Source: Thermodesulfobacteriota bacterium
GTDB taxonomy: Bacteria; Desulfobacterota; Desulfobacteria; Desulfobacterales; Desulfosudaceae
Direction: 5' to 3'
Assembly: GCA_040753795.1 (NCBI GenBank)
Contig: JBFMDX010000011.1
Coordinates: 1 to 64,000, forward strand
DNA length: 64,000 nt
Shown here: positions 38,203 through 47,807 of the stretch, piece by piece
Numbering within the stretch: the first letter of the stretch is position 1
Layout of the letters: each line of letters starts with the position of its first letter
The notes under the pieces: model-generated
Told to the model about the DNA's origin: nothing
The model's input: only the letters and a program-made list of their open reading frames with translations
The model's database searches: none
Translations under genes and position numbers: made by a program

Positions 38203-41200
38203 TTATCCCAGCGCCCCATTCAGTTCCTCCACCAGTTCCCGGCCGGGACGGTCAAAATAGACGCCGCTGCCCGGCATGTCGGGACTTACGCCGCGGACAA
38301 ACAGATAAACAATCCCGCCAAAATGGGCGTCATAGTCATAATCCGGCAGGCGCCCGGCCAGATAACGGTGCAGGGCCACGGTATAAATGTAATATTGAAG
38401 ATAGTATGACTCCTCGGCCACGCTGCGGCAGAGGCCGGCATGATCATAATCGTTGCGGTCATATCCCAGGTGGTTGGTTTTCCAGTCCAGCAGATAATAT
38501 TTTCCGTCCTGTTCGAACACCAGATCGATAAACCCCCGCATATATCCGTGGAAAGGCTTGAATTCGAACCTTTCGCCGCTGACGGCAACATCCGGCAGCA
38601 ATCCGCCGCCGACTGCGCGCTCCAGGGCCGCCCGCAAGCGGCCGGGGGAAAGCCGGCGGACCGGATAATAAAATTCCATCTCGGTCATCTTCCGCTCCGG
38701 AGAAAGGGAAGCCAGCGTGAAACCGGGGTCATGGGGCAGCACGGGTGACCGCAGGACGTCCGTCACCATCTGGTAAACGACCGGGCCCCAGGCATCACCG
38801 CCGCCCGGCGCCGGCCCGTTCAATCCATACAGCTTCAGGGCCGCGTCAATCACCTGCCGGGCTTCTTCCGGGGCGGCCAGAGAGAAGTCCAGTCGCTCGA
38901 AAATGGCATGCACGCACAGACCCGGACCGGCACCGGCCGGAAAGTCAAAAATCGTGCGGGCCGGAGCCCGGTCCCCGGCCGGGGCCTTTGTCGAAAATTC
39001 GTCCCGCTTGATATCGCCCTCGTCCGGCAGATAGGCCGCGGCACGGCCGTGGGGAGCCAGACGGGTAAAACTGGCGATGCGCCAGCCCAGGTCGACGCGG
39101 TCGCCGGCCGGCACCCGCCGCCGCAAAGGACTCTCCGGCAGGGCAGCGGACGGTTCATAGGGAGCGGACGGCCCGGGATCATGAAAGCCGCAATGAATCA
39201 GATCCAGAGCATTCTCCAGCCGCCCGGTCACCAGTTGATAAAGGGATCCGGCATCCAGCGACTGGATCCGCGTTTTCAAATCATCCAGCGAAAAGGTTTC
39301 AACGGGCGCCCCGCCGGTCAGGATATAATCCAGGGACGTGATACCCGCTTTCCCGGGCGTGCCGATTCTGCCGTACACCAGATAACAGCGATTGACGGCC
39401 CGGGTCACCGCCACGTAAAGCAGCCGCACCAGTTCGGACAGGTTCTCGCGGACCGCGGCCCGGCGATGGTCTTCATCTCCGGAACCGATGTCCAGGGTCA
39501 GGTCGTGGCCGTCGTGAAACACAATACTGCCGTCTTTTACCGCCGCGCCGTTAGCCCACATGAACGGGCAGAAGACGACCGGATACTGCAACCCCTTGCT
39601 CTTCCATACGGTCACGATCCGGACCGCCTCGTCGTCCCGTTCCAGCCGCAGCTGTTCTTCCTCGGGGGCTTCCTCCGCGGCGCCGCGTCTTTCCGCGATC
39701 CAGTCCAGCAGGCCATTCATGCCCGGCCGGGCGGTGACGTCGGCCTGGTGAATCCGTTCCGACAGGTGCAGGACGTTGGTCAGCCGTCTTTCCCCGTCGG
39801 CAAAACCCAGCAGCCTCACCCGGACGCGGTAATCGGACAGGAACCGGCGGAAAACCCGGATAAAGCCGCCGGACCGCCAGATCCGGTGATACGCCGCGAA
39901 CCGCCCCAGATGCGCCTCGTATTCGTCATGGCGGGCGTCATCCTCGGCAAACGCCCGGATATCCTCCGCGGAGCAGCCGATCAGATCATCGGCCAGGGCG
40001 GCGTTGACCCGTCTCAAATCCGACGGTGAGGCCATGGCCAGCAGCACCCGTTCCACCGCCGAGGCTTCCGGAGTGGAAAAGACGCCGCCCGTTTTCGATA
40101 TGACCGACGGTACGTTCAGTTCCGCCAGCCGGTCCCTGACCCGGCCGGCATCCGCGTTGCAGGTAATCAGCACGGCGATGTCGGCGGGCCCCAGGGGCCG
40201 GTCTCCGAGACGGACCTGGCCTCCGGCGGAACGGTTCAGCAGAGACGCGATCTCCCGGGCGACGGCGTCGATAACCAGATCCCGGGCCCGTTCCCGGCTC
40301 AAGGCGCCGGCGCCGCCCTCTTCGTCCCGCACAAACCACAGCTCGACATGCCCCGCCTGGCGGCCGTCGATCAATAACGGCGACCGGTTGCCGACGTTGC
40401 CGGGATCGGCGGTTACCTCGTGAAACCCGATCGCCGATCCCAGCGCGAAGGGATTGTCGGCCTGGGCGAAGAGATGATTGACCGCCCGCACCAGGCTGGT
40501 TTCCGACCGCCAGTTCCGCGGCAGGGCGTATGTCCGGTCCGGGGAGATCCGGGCCGCGGCCCGGATATAGGAAAAGACATCGGCGCTCCGGAAAGCGAAG
40601 ATGGACTGTTTGGGATCACCGATCAGAAACAGGCGGTGGTCGTCGGAACCGAAAAGGGTCTGGAAAATATCATACTGTACCGGGTCCGTATCCTGGAACT
40701 CGTCGATCAGCACGGCCCTGTATTTCTCCCGGATGGCGGCGGCCAGCGCTCCCCGGTGATCGGCGGCCAGGGCCCGGTGCAGACTGATCAGCAGATCGCT
40801 GAAATACTGGACGTTACAGGCCTGCTTGCGCCGGATCAGCTCATGCTCCAGATACCCGCGGAACTCATGCCGGCAATCGACCGCCCAGGCCTGCTCGGCG
40901 GCCGCGTACCGGCCGCAGCAGTCGAAAAACGGATGCGCCGGTGCGCCCAGGTGTTTTTTGGAGGTCTTGACGCTTGCCGCCAGGGCCCGCGGGGTAAACC
41001 GGTCCAGAACCGCCAGGCCGGCCGGGGTGATGTCGCCCCCAAAAAGCCGGTTCAGGGCGTCCGCGTACGCCGCCACGGATTCGGCCTTGTAGGCATCTCG
41101 GCCGCGGCTGAGTCGCTGATCCTGGTTCAGCATGTCCAGGATCAGGCCATGATCTTCCTGCCACCGGCGCCCGGCGGCCGTAAAAGCGTCTTCCATTTCC

Positions 41201-41847
41201 CCGCGGGCATCCGGAGAAGCCGCCGGGATCAGCCGCAGGGTCGGCTTGTCAATCAATATCCGGGCAAAGGCGGACAGTTGATCGGCGGAGAAGTTTCTTT
41301 TTACGGCCGCGGCGCAGATCAACCGTGAGGCCCGCCCGAACGTCCGCCGCCAGAAATCATCGCAGACCTCCCGGACAAACCGGCTCTGATCGGTAACCAG
41401 TTCGGTGGAAAACGACAGGGAGGATTCAAATGCGAACTGACGCAGGACCCGGTTGCAGAACCCGTGGATGGTGAAAATACCGGCTTCATCAAAGGACAGC
41501 ACGGCTTTCCGCAGGGCTTTCCCCACGGTCCGCCGGTCATGGCGCCGGATGGCCTGATCGAGAATGCCGGCCGCCGCCGGGTCAGGGGCAGGCCCTCCGG
41601 ATTCCGGCTCATCAACCCATATCCGGGCAAGATGGAGAAGGCCCCGGATCCGGTCCCGCAGCTCCCGGGTAGCGGCTTCGGTGAACGTGACCGCCAGGAT
41701 CCGGCCGATATCCAGCCCTTCCTCGGCAATCAGCCGCAGCACCAGGCCGGTGATGGCAAACGTCTTGCCGGTTCCCGCGCTGGCTTCGATCAGACGGGTT
41801 CCCTGCAGGGGAACCGTCAGGACATCAAAAGGAGTCATCCCCGACAT
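38203..41847 (-). CDS. recB: Exonuclease V beta subunit RecB
   Basis: A 1214-residue helicase-nuclease, similar in length to E. coli RecB (1180). Walker A is SAGTGKTFAITG near residue 20; helicase motif II appears in AVLIDEFQDTDPVQYDIF; LIGDPKQSIFAFRSADVFSY is motif III; and VRIVTVWKSKGLQYPVVF is motif V-like. The C-terminal PD-(D/E)xK nuclease is intact, with FIDLVFEQDGKYYLLDWKTN containing D1121 and K1123. It starts at one of two nearby ATGs. RecC is not adjacent; the gene upstream on this strand codes for a MopE-like protein. Confidence 0.93.
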   Translation of the reverse strand: MSGMTPFDVLTVPLQGTRLIEASAGTGKTFAITGLVLRLIAEEGLDIGRILAVTFTEAATRELRDRIRGLLHLARIWVDEPESGGPAPDPAAAGILDQAIRRHDRRTVGKALRKAVLSFDEAGIFTIHGFCNRVLRQFAFESSLSFSTELVTDQSRFVREVCDDFWRRTFGRASRLICAAAVKRNFSADQLSAFARILIDKPTLRLIPAASPDARGEMEDAFTAAGRRWQEDHGLILDMLNQDQRLSRGRDAYKAESVAAYADALNRLFGGDITPAGLAVLDRFTPRALAASVKTSKKHLGAPAHPFFDCCGRYAAAEQAWAVDCRHEFRGYLEHELIRRKQACNVQYFSDLLISLHRALAADHRGALAAAIREKYRAVLIDEFQDTDPVQYDIFQTLFGSDDHRLFLIGDPKQSIFAFRSADVFSYIRAAARISPDRTYALPRNWRSETSLVRAVNHLFAQADNPFALGSAIGFHEVTADPGNVGNRSPLLIDGRQAGHVELWFVRDEEGGAGALSRERARDLVIDAVAREIASLLNRSAGGQVRLGDRPLGPADIAVLITCNADAGRVRDRLAELNVPSVISKTGGVFSTPEASAVERVLLAMASPSDLRRVNAALADDLIGCSAEDIRAFAEDDARHDEYEAHLGRFAAYHRIWRSGGFIRVFRRFLSDYRVRVRLLGFADGERRLTNVLHLSERIHQADVTARPGMNGLLDWIAERRGAAEEAPEEEQLRLERDDEAVRIVTVWKSKGLQYPVVFCPFMWANGAAVKDGSIVFHDGHDLTLDIGSGDEDHRRAAVRENLSELVRLLYVAVTRAVNRCYLVYGRIGTPGKAGITSLDYILTGGAPVETFSLDDLKTRIQSLDAGSLYQLVTGRLENALDLIHCGFHDPGPSAPYEPSAALPESPLRRRVPAGDRVDLGWRIASFTRLAPHGRAAAYLPDEGDIKRDEFSTKAPAGDRAPARTIFDFPAGAGPGLCVHAIFERLDFSLAAPEEARQVIDAALKLYGLNGPAPGGGDAWGPVVYQMVTDVLRSPVLPHDPGFTLASLSPERKMTEMEFYYPVRRLSPGRLRAALERAVGGGLLPDVAVSGERFEFKPFHGYMRGFIDLVFEQDGKYYLLDWKTNHLGYDRNDYDHAGLCRSVAEESYYLQYYIYTVALHRYLAGRLPDYDYDAHFGGIVYLFVRGVSPDMPGSGVYFDRPGRELVEELNGALG

Positions 41848-41882
41848 GGCATGGTCATTTCAGTCCGGCACGGGTCAGGCCG

Positions 41883-43475
41883 TTATTTTCCGCCGCGTAC
41901 CGCGCGCACATAATAGGTGGCGGTCTTGTTGACATGACCGCTGCCGCCGGAGCTGAAGCTGACCAGCCAGGCGTCGTCCAGATAATAGGCGTTGGTCGTG
42001 GACGTCCAGTACGAGGAGGAAACCGTATCCGGGAATAAGCCCGTGTTGATCTTCACAAAACCGCCGTCCCCGTCCACGATGGAGTGCAGTTCCTTGAGGG
42101 TGGGCAGGCGCCAGTCATTATATCCGGCCAGGGAGGCGTTTTCGCACCAGGCCAGGGCCTGCTGCCAGGTCATGGCGTTCGGGGCCGTCACCTGCGACCA
42201 CATCAGGCCGGTGGCCTGGTCGGTCACCGTGGCGTTTCTGTTATCCGTAAACGACGGCGCGGTCTGCTGGCCGCGGACCGCCCGCAGATAATAAGAGATG
42301 GATTCATACAGATCGTGGTCCTGCCCGGTAATGAAATTGACGCTCCAGGGAGCGCCCATGTTGTCGGCGTAAGCCGTTGACGTCAGGTAGTAGGAAAAGA
42401 CGGTGTGGGGAAAATAGTCGGTATTGATGGACGGGCTGTAGACGCCGTAATCGGCCAGACAGATCAGCTCCAGCTTGGAGGGGATCCGCCAGTCGGAAAA
42501 ACCGCCGAACCGGTCGGCGTTGAGGCGGGCGATAAAGGCGTCGGCGGCGTTATACCAGGCATAGCGGTTGTCCTTGTCGTTAAAGCCGCCGTCATCGGTC
42601 TTGGCCTCCCAGATCAGGCCGGTGACATTGTCCCGGACCGTGACCCATTCCGCGGCGTCGTCCGGCAGTTCATTGCCGTCGCCGTCCAGCTTGGCATAAG
42701 AAGGCGGGTGAAGGGTATAACAGCCGTCCTGGCCGTAAAGCGCCGCGCCCGGTGCCGGGCAGGCGGAGACATTGCCGGCGTTGTCGTAGCAGGCGATCTG
42801 TCCGGTATCCGGAAAGAACGGGCAACCGGCGTCCGCCTGGCCGTCGCAGTCATTGTCCGTCCCGTCCCAGCACCTTTCCGGGGCGCCGGGATAAACGGCG
42901 GCATTATCATCGTTGCAGTCCGGCTCTCCGGCGCAATCGCTCTGGACATAGAAACCGTCGCCGTCCGCGTCCGTGCAGTTGGTGTTTTCGTCAATCTCGC
43001 CGTTGCAGTTATTATCGATGCCGTCACCGCCGATTTCCGCTGTCCCGGGATAAATGGAGGCGTTGGCGTCATCGCAGTCCACGACTGAGCCGCAGCCGGG
43101 CTGACCGAAAAAGCCGTCCCCGTCCGCGTCGGTGCAGGGGCAACCTTCGTTGGTCCGGCCGTCACAGTTGTTATCCGCGCCGTCGCCGCAGACCTCCGCC
43201 ACTCCGGGACGGATCTCCGCGTCGGTATCGTCACAGTCGCTGTCGTTGGACACATAACCCTGGGGCAGGGAAGTGCTTCTCATGGTATCAGCCGGATTCC
43301 CGTACCCGTCTCCATCGGCATCGCGGTAATAGGAAACGCCCTCGGTGTCATTCGAATAACCGCCGCCGCTGTTACCGCCACTGCTGGTACCAATGATAGC
43401 CGCCAGGCCGAAAATGACGATTGCCAGCAGGCCGGCCGAACGCAATACATTTAAAAGTCGGGAAGGCTGTTTCAT
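41883..43475 (-). CDS. MopE-like/DUF1566 lipoprotein, paralogue A
   Basis: A 530-residue exported protein. After an N-terminal hydrophobic segment (about residues 12-28), four MopE-type repeats follow (about 45-215), each built on DADGDGYG or DADGDGF, a DCDD pair, IxPGxxEVCGDGxDNNCDGxxDEGC. These bind calcium through Asp-rich loops. The C-terminal 260 residues are two DUF1566 (Lcl-like) domains with the strand GLIWEAKTDDGGFNDKDN and WRIPSKLEL. The gene has a GGAGAACATC ribosome site shared with its twin at 44049. Surface location is likely; function is unknown. It overlaps the small membrane gene by ATGA. Confidence 0.85.
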   Translation of the reverse strand: MKQPSRLLNVLRSAGLLAIVIFGLAAIIGTSSGGNSGGGYSNDTEGVSYYRDADGDGYGNPADTMRSTSLPQGYVSNDSDCDDTDAEIRPGVAEVCGDGADNNCDGRTNEGCPCTDADGDGFFGQPGCGSVVDCDDANASIYPGTAEIGGDGIDNNCNGEIDENTNCTDADGDGFYVQSDCAGEPDCNDDNAAVYPGAPERCWDGTDNDCDGQADAGCPFFPDTGQIACYDNAGNVSACPAPGAALYGQDGCYTLHPPSYAKLDGDGNELPDDAAEWVTVRDNVTGLIWEAKTDDGGFNDKDNRYAWYNAADAFIARLNADRFGGFSDWRIPSKLELICLADYGVYSPSINTDYFPHTVFSYYLTSTAYADNMGAPWSVNFITGQDHDLYESISYYLRAVRGQQTAPSFTDNRNATVTDQATGLMWSQVTAPNAMTWQQALAWCENASLAGYNDWRLPTLKELHSIVDGDGGFVKINTGLFPDTVSSSYWTSTTNAYYLDDAWLVSFSSGGSGHVNKTATYYVRAVRGGK

Positions 43476-43954
43476 GATGTTCTCCTTTTATCCTGACCGG
43501 ATAGTAAAATCAGATAAGCGACAACAGCGCCGATAACGATGGCGATCATATCATGATTGCTGTAAACTCCATGCATAAAATAATCCCGGGTTTTCTCCAG
43601 AAGAAAAACACCGTCAAACCAGTCCGGCACCAGGCCGGCAGCCTGAACGCTGTATTTCTGGCCCAGTTCGAAGCCGCCGTCCACCGCCAGCCAGAACAGA
43701 CAGACCAGGGGGTACCACCGCCGTCCGCAGTTCAGAATTCCCGCCGTCAGCAGAATAAAAGCCACCACATGCAGAAAATCCGGGAGCACATCCCCCAGGG
43801 GGCCGAACAGGGGCGGGTACACCCGGTAAAGACTTATAGAAACAGGCAACACCTGCAGGAAAAAGGTCTGGTCCGGCGGGCGATCGACGAGATAAACCAG
43901 CGTCCCGATCATCAGGGACAAGAGACCGAGCAGTATGTGTCGAAGATTGATCAT
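43472..43954 (-). CDS. Small multi-span membrane protein (possibly VanZ-like)
   Basis: A 160-residue protein with four hydrophobic segments: near the N-terminus (LLGLLSLMIGTLVYLV), around residues 60-80 (FLHVVAFILLTAGILNC), 85-100 and at the C-terminus (MIAIVIGAVVAYLILL). The order and the FLHVVAF segment recall VanZ-like proteins, but the match is weak. The start at 43954 is chosen; an ATG at 44026 in the same frame is an alternative. Its stop overlaps the start of paralogue A, and it lies 95 bp after paralogue B, so the three may be one transcript. Confidence 0.65.
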   Translation of the reverse strand: MINLRHILLGLLSLMIGTLVYLVDRPPDQTFFLQVLPVSISLYRVYPPLFGPLGDVLPDFLHVVAFILLTAGILNCGRRWYPLVCLFWLAVDGGFELGQKYSVQAAGLVPDWFDGVFLLEKTRDYFMHGVYSNHDMIAIVIGAVVAYLILLSGQDKRRTS

Positions 43955-44048
43955 CGCCCCGTTGCGCGCGCCTGATCCCCGACCCTGCCGGACCGGCACA
44001 TATCCGTCAATCGTTCCCGTTGTCATCCCCGTCCATATCGTCTTTTTA

Positions 44049-45641
44049 TCAGAAAGCCGATCCCCGGCCGCCCCGGACCGCACGAACGTAATAGGTGGAA
44101 TTCTTGCTGCCGTGACCGTTGTTGCCCAGGCTGAAACTGACCAGCCAGGCCTGCCCGGGATTGTAGGCACTGGACGTGGAGGTCCAGTAATAGGCCGCCA
44201 TGGTATCCGGGAAATAGGTGCTGTCGACCGCCAGGCCGTCCACATCATCATCCACGATTGACGCCAGTTCCTTGAGGGTGGGCAGCCGCCAGTCTTCGTA
44301 ACCGGCCAGGGAGAGGTCTTCGCACCAGGCCAGGGCCGCCTGCCAGTTCAAGGGCGTCAGATCGGTAACCTGCGACCACATCAGGCCGGTGGCGTTATCG
44401 GTGACCGTGCCGTCGCCGTTAGCGGTAAAGGCCGACGGGGTCTGGTTGCCGCGAACCGCGCGCACGTAATAAGTCGTGGTATTGTCCAGGTCAAAATCAT
44501 GACCGTAGAGGAAGTTGATGCAGGAAGATTCCCCCGGATTGTCGGCATAGGTCGGATAGGCCCAGTAATAGGAGGGGATGGTGTTGGGAAAAGCATTCAT
44601 GTCAATGGCCGGATTATAATTATCGTAATCGACGATGGACAGCAGTTCCCGCTGGGTCGGTATCCGCCAGTCGGAATAGCCGCCGTATTGATCGGCGTTC
44701 AGCCGGGCGATAAAAACGTTGAGGGCGTTATACCAGGTATAGCGGTCATCCTTGTCATGGATCCCGTCGTCATCGGTCTTGAGTTCCCAGATCAGGCCGG
44801 TGACATTATCCTTGACCATGAAATCGTTGGCGTTACCGCGTACCCGGGTATAAGAGGGAGGATTGATGGTATAGCAGGCATCCTGACCGTAAAGGGCCCT
44901 TCCGGCGACGGGACAGGTAATGACATGTCCGTCATTGTCATAGCAGGTGGTCTGGCCGGTATCCGGGACAGGCGACAGCCCGGCCTGGCATTCCTCGTCG
45001 ATCTGTCCGTCGCAGTCGTTATCATGACCGTCCCCGCAGGCCTCCACGGCGCCGGGATGGTCGGCGGCGTTTCCGTCATTGCAGTCCACGGGCGTACCGC
45101 AGTCATTCTGGGCATAATAGCCGTCATCATCCTGGTCCGTGCAGGTGGGGAGGCAGCCCTCGTCAACCTGCCCGTCGCAGTTGTTATCGATATTGTCCCA
45201 GCAGACCTCATTCGCACCGGGACGGATGTCGGGATCGGCATCATCACAATCCACGGCGGCGCCGGTTCCGGTTTCGGCATAGGCGCCGTCGCCGTCCATA
45301 TCCGTGAAGTCGCAATTCACATCAATCCGGCCATCGCAGTTATTGTCGATGCCGTCGCCGCAAATTTCCGCGGCGCCGGGATTGATGCTCCGGTCGCTGT
45401 CCAGGCAGTCCGTATTATCGGTCACATAGTAACCCAGCGGGAGGGTATCAAACCGGGCGGAATCATCCGGATCGCCATATCCGTCGCCATCGCTGTCACG
45501 ATAATAGGTCCGTGACTCGTCACGGTTTGAAAGCCCGCTGCCCCCGCCGCCGGTGCCGATGATGGACACCATTCCCAGGACAAGAATGGCCAGAAAACCA
45601 GCCAGACGGACCGTGTAAAAAAGCCGGGAGGACTGTTTCAT
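44049..45641 (-). CDS. MopE-like/DUF1566 lipoprotein, paralogue B
   Basis: A 530-residue twin of the protein at 41883 with the same architecture: hydrophobic N-terminus (LVLGMVSIIGTGGGG), four Asp/Cys-rich MopE repeats (DSDGDGYGDPD, CGDGIDNNCDGRIDVNC and so on) and two C-terminal DUF1566 domains (GLIWELKTDDDGIHDKDD, WRLPTKELA-like). The identical length and domain order show a gene duplication, though the sequences have diverged. MopE repeats bind calcium, and the MopE parent of Methylococcus binds copper. It carries the same GGAGAACATC ribosome site and is the first gene of this group. Confidence 0.85.
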   Translation of the reverse strand: MKQSSRLFYTVRLAGFLAILVLGMVSIIGTGGGGSGLSNRDESRTYYRDSDGDGYGDPDDSARFDTLPLGYYVTDNTDCLDSDRSINPGAAEICGDGIDNNCDGRIDVNCDFTDMDGDGAYAETGTGAAVDCDDADPDIRPGANEVCWDNIDNNCDGQVDEGCLPTCTDQDDDGYYAQNDCGTPVDCNDGNAADHPGAVEACGDGHDNDCDGQIDEECQAGLSPVPDTGQTTCYDNDGHVITCPVAGRALYGQDACYTINPPSYTRVRGNANDFMVKDNVTGLIWELKTDDDGIHDKDDRYTWYNALNVFIARLNADQYGGYSDWRIPTQRELLSIVDYDNYNPAIDMNAFPNTIPSYYWAYPTYADNPGESSCINFLYGHDFDLDNTTTYYVRAVRGNQTPSAFTANGDGTVTDNATGLMWSQVTDLTPLNWQAALAWCEDLSLAGYEDWRLPTLKELASIVDDDVDGLAVDSTYFPDTMAAYYWTSTSSAYNPGQAWLVSFSLGNNGHGSKNSTYYVRAVRGGRGSAF

Positions 45642-45958
45642 GATGTTCTCCTTGATTAAATATTTATAACCCCCCTAAATAATATTAATAATTTTAAAAT
45701 AAGGAAGAAATGTCAACGATTATTTTGGTTAACCGGCCGGAAAACGGCCTGTTTTCTGGAATGATGCATCCATATTTTTTTCGTTTGAGCGTGGTGGCCC
45801 GGGAGGGGATGAATCACCGGGGCAAACCGCAAGAAAATGATTGACACGGAGGTACCGCCTTGTTACTGAAAATACGAGCAAAAAACAATTCATTCAGGCA
45901 AACCCGTCAAAACAGCCGGGCCTGGCGGTCCCGAACTTATTACCTGGAAAGGAAAATA
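45642..45958. other. AT-rich divergent intergenic region
   Basis: A 317-bp gap between the minus-strand MopE-like gene and the plus-strand omptin gene. It is AT-rich near 45660-45720, which fits divergent promoters, and holds a small hairpin at 45735-45749 (GGCCG, GAAAA loop, CGGCC). No gene, repeat array or clear operator was seen. Confidence 0.5.
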
Positions 45959-46915
45959 ATGCGCCCTTCATTCCGGAAAACGGTTGTTGGCCTGCTGGTC
46001 GCTGCCATTATAGGCCTTCCGGCCGGGGCCGGCGAACTATTCCAGGCGGATGTTTCCGCCGGATGCGGCGCCATCAGCGGGGACACGGAATACCGCATCG
46101 GCGGCAGGGTCAGAAACGCCGGCGGGACCTATGTGACCCATTTCCCCGTCAGCAAGCTGGATTTCCCCATCGACGCCTACGTGCTTTCCCTCAACGCCGA
46201 AATCGCCTTTCTTAACAGCCTGGTCTGTTCCTTCTCCTGGGCAACGGATCTGAGCAGTGATCCGGACGACATGCGGGATTATGACTGGATCGACTCCCCC
46301 GATGAGCTCACCATTTATTCGGAAAGCGATCTGGACATGGAAACGGACACGCTCTCGGGGAAAATTCAGTATCGCTTTCCCGCCATAGGCCTGGGCCGTC
46401 TTCCTCTCTTTTTTTCCGATGCAGACCGCCTGCGGCTGCTGGCCGGCGCCGGATATCTTTACCGGCAGCTCGACTTTGAAGCCGGAGATACCTGGCAGAC
46501 CTATCCGGGCGGAAGCAGACAAGATGTTTTCGTGCCCGGCCGCACGTTGAACTATTCGGTCGAATACCGGATTCCTTTTCTTGAACTGGGCGCGCGACTG
46601 GAAACAGCGGACAACATAACAGTGGAATGTTCCGCCGGGTACAGCCCGTATGTCGACGCCACCGACAAGGACCGTCATCTGACCCGGAACCTGACCTCCA
46701 GGGCCGATTGCGACGGGGACGCGTGGCTGCTCTCATTCCGGGGAAGCTACCCGTTTCTGGAGCGCTGGTACGGCGCCTTATCCCTGTCCCAGATCTACAT
46801 TGAAGCCGACGGAACAGCCGACACCTATATCAACGACAGCTGGAGTTATTCCATTGAGGAAGATATGGAAAGCGACCAGTTCACGGCCCTGCTGGAAGTG
46901 GGCGTCCGGTTCTGA
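45959..46915 (+). CDS. Omptin-like outer-membrane protease
   Basis: A 318-residue beta-barrel protein with a signal peptide ending near residue 25 (LPAGAGEL). It matches omptins (OmpT and Pla) in key places: MRDYDWIDS carries D107 and D109, aligned with the catalytic Asp83 and Asp85 of OmpT, and ATDKDRHLTRNL carries D238 and H240, aligned with Asp210 and His212. The ending LLEVGVRF is a barrel C-terminus. Omptins cleave peptides on the cell surface with lipopolysaccharide as cofactor. The ATG at 45959 follows AAAGGA. The alignment was made by eye, but the conserved catalytic set makes omptin the best call. Confidence 0.8.
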   Translation: MRPSFRKTVVGLLVAAIIGLPAGAGELFQADVSAGCGAISGDTEYRIGGRVRNAGGTYVTHFPVSKLDFPIDAYVLSLNAEIAFLNSLVCSFSWATDLSSDPDDMRDYDWIDSPDELTIYSESDLDMETDTLSGKIQYRFPAIGLGRLPLFFSDADRLRLLAGAGYLYRQLDFEAGDTWQTYPGGSRQDVFVPGRTLNYSVEYRIPFLELGARLETADNITVECSAGYSPYVDATDKDRHLTRNLTSRADCDGDAWLLSFRGSYPFLERWYGALSLSQIYIEADGTADTYINDSWSYSIEEDMESDQFTALLEVGVRF

Positions 46916-46943
46916 CCCTTCCCTGTCAGCCGGTTTCCGCCGG

Positions 46944-47807
46944 TCACACCACCTGCCGGGTGATCTGCTCCTCATGGGGCGCGAACCTTCCGGCCAGCCA
47001 CCTGACGATTACCTCCGCGGGTTTGAGAAATGTCGTGGTGGCGCCTTCCGGACAATACCTGACGCAACTGTAGCAGTAGGTACAGTGTTTCCCGTGAACA
47101 GCCACCCGATCGAGTGCGATATTGCCGGTCGGGCAATTCATCACGCACAGGCCGCATCCCGTACAGGCCGTTTTCTTGACCCGGATGCCCGGCATGCTCC
47201 AGGCGAAGGTCTTCAGGCTGTTGACATGGGCATCAAAAAAATTAAGCAGAAACGGTTTGTCCCGGAACGCCTCCGGAAGATATTTCCTGCCGGTTTTGTC
47301 CGTCAGCCGGGCAACCAGCGTTTTACCGAACTCCCTGATAACCGCAAGGTCCCCTTCCCCGGGACGGCCGCCATGAAAGGCCTCTTTCTCCTGAAACGTC
47401 AGGCAATGCTCGGCCAGCACCTGAATGCCGCCGATCAGGCGATATTTTTTTCCATAAAGCGACCTGGCAAGGTCAAATTGAATCACGCCGCTTGACACGC
47501 CGCCGAAAGTGGAAAGAAAGGCCACGGCCTGGTTCCCACCGGCATCGGGAATGTTTCTGATAAAATCCGTAAACACCGGCGGGGCGTGGTGGAAATAGGT
47601 GGGCGAACCGAAAACGATCAGCGCGTAGGAAGGCAGGCGGAGATACAGTTCCTCCCTGTCGCCCTCGAATTCGCGCATGTCGCGGACATCGGCCGCCACC
47701 CCGTTTCGCGTCAGGGACGCGGCCAGCGCTTCGACCGCCCGCCGGGTGGTGCCGTGGGGAGAAAGATAGAGCACCAGCGCTTCAGGTTGTTTTGCCTCTT
47801 CCGTCAT
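46944..47807 (-). CDS. Flavodoxin-2[4Fe-4S] ferredoxin fusion (EFR1 type)
   Basis: A 287-residue protein. The N-terminal flavodoxin-like domain (LVLYLSPHGTTRRAVEALA, VFGSPTYFHHAPP) covers about residues 10-160. The C-terminal part has two ferredoxin motifs: CTGCGLCVMNCPTGNIAL and CTYCYSCVRYCPEGATTTF. This layout is the EFR1 family. Such proteins carry electrons between FMN and iron-sulfur clusters. It is on the same strand as, and 209 bp after, the radical SAM genes, which need a low-potential electron donor. The start at 47807 has an AAGGA ribosome site; an upstream ATG at 47843 lacks one. Confidence 0.85.
   Translation of the reverse strand: MTEEAKQPEALVLYLSPHGTTRRAVEALAASLTRNGVAADVRDMREFEGDREELYLRLPSYALIVFGSPTYFHHAPPVFTDFIRNIPDAGGNQAVAFLSTFGGVSSGVIQFDLARSLYGKKYRLIGGIQVLAEHCLTFQEKEAFHGGRPGEGDLAVIREFGKTLVARLTDKTGRKYLPEAFRDKPFLLNFFDAHVNSLKTFAWSMPGIRVKKTACTGCGLCVMNCPTGNIALDRVAVHGKHCTYCYSCVRYCPEGATTTFLKPAEVIVRWLAGRFAPHEEQITRQVV

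Noticed and set aside
36814-38409. 531-codon plus-strand open frame opposite recD and recB
   Set aside because: Shadow frame; low-complexity Gly/Arg/Gln composition and no motif.
42760-43320. Regular Asp/Cys-rich repeats in the MopE-like gene as a CRISPR or tandem DNA repeat
   Set aside because: The repeat is at protein level (calcium-binding motif) and the DNA copies differ; no identical spacer-repeat pattern.
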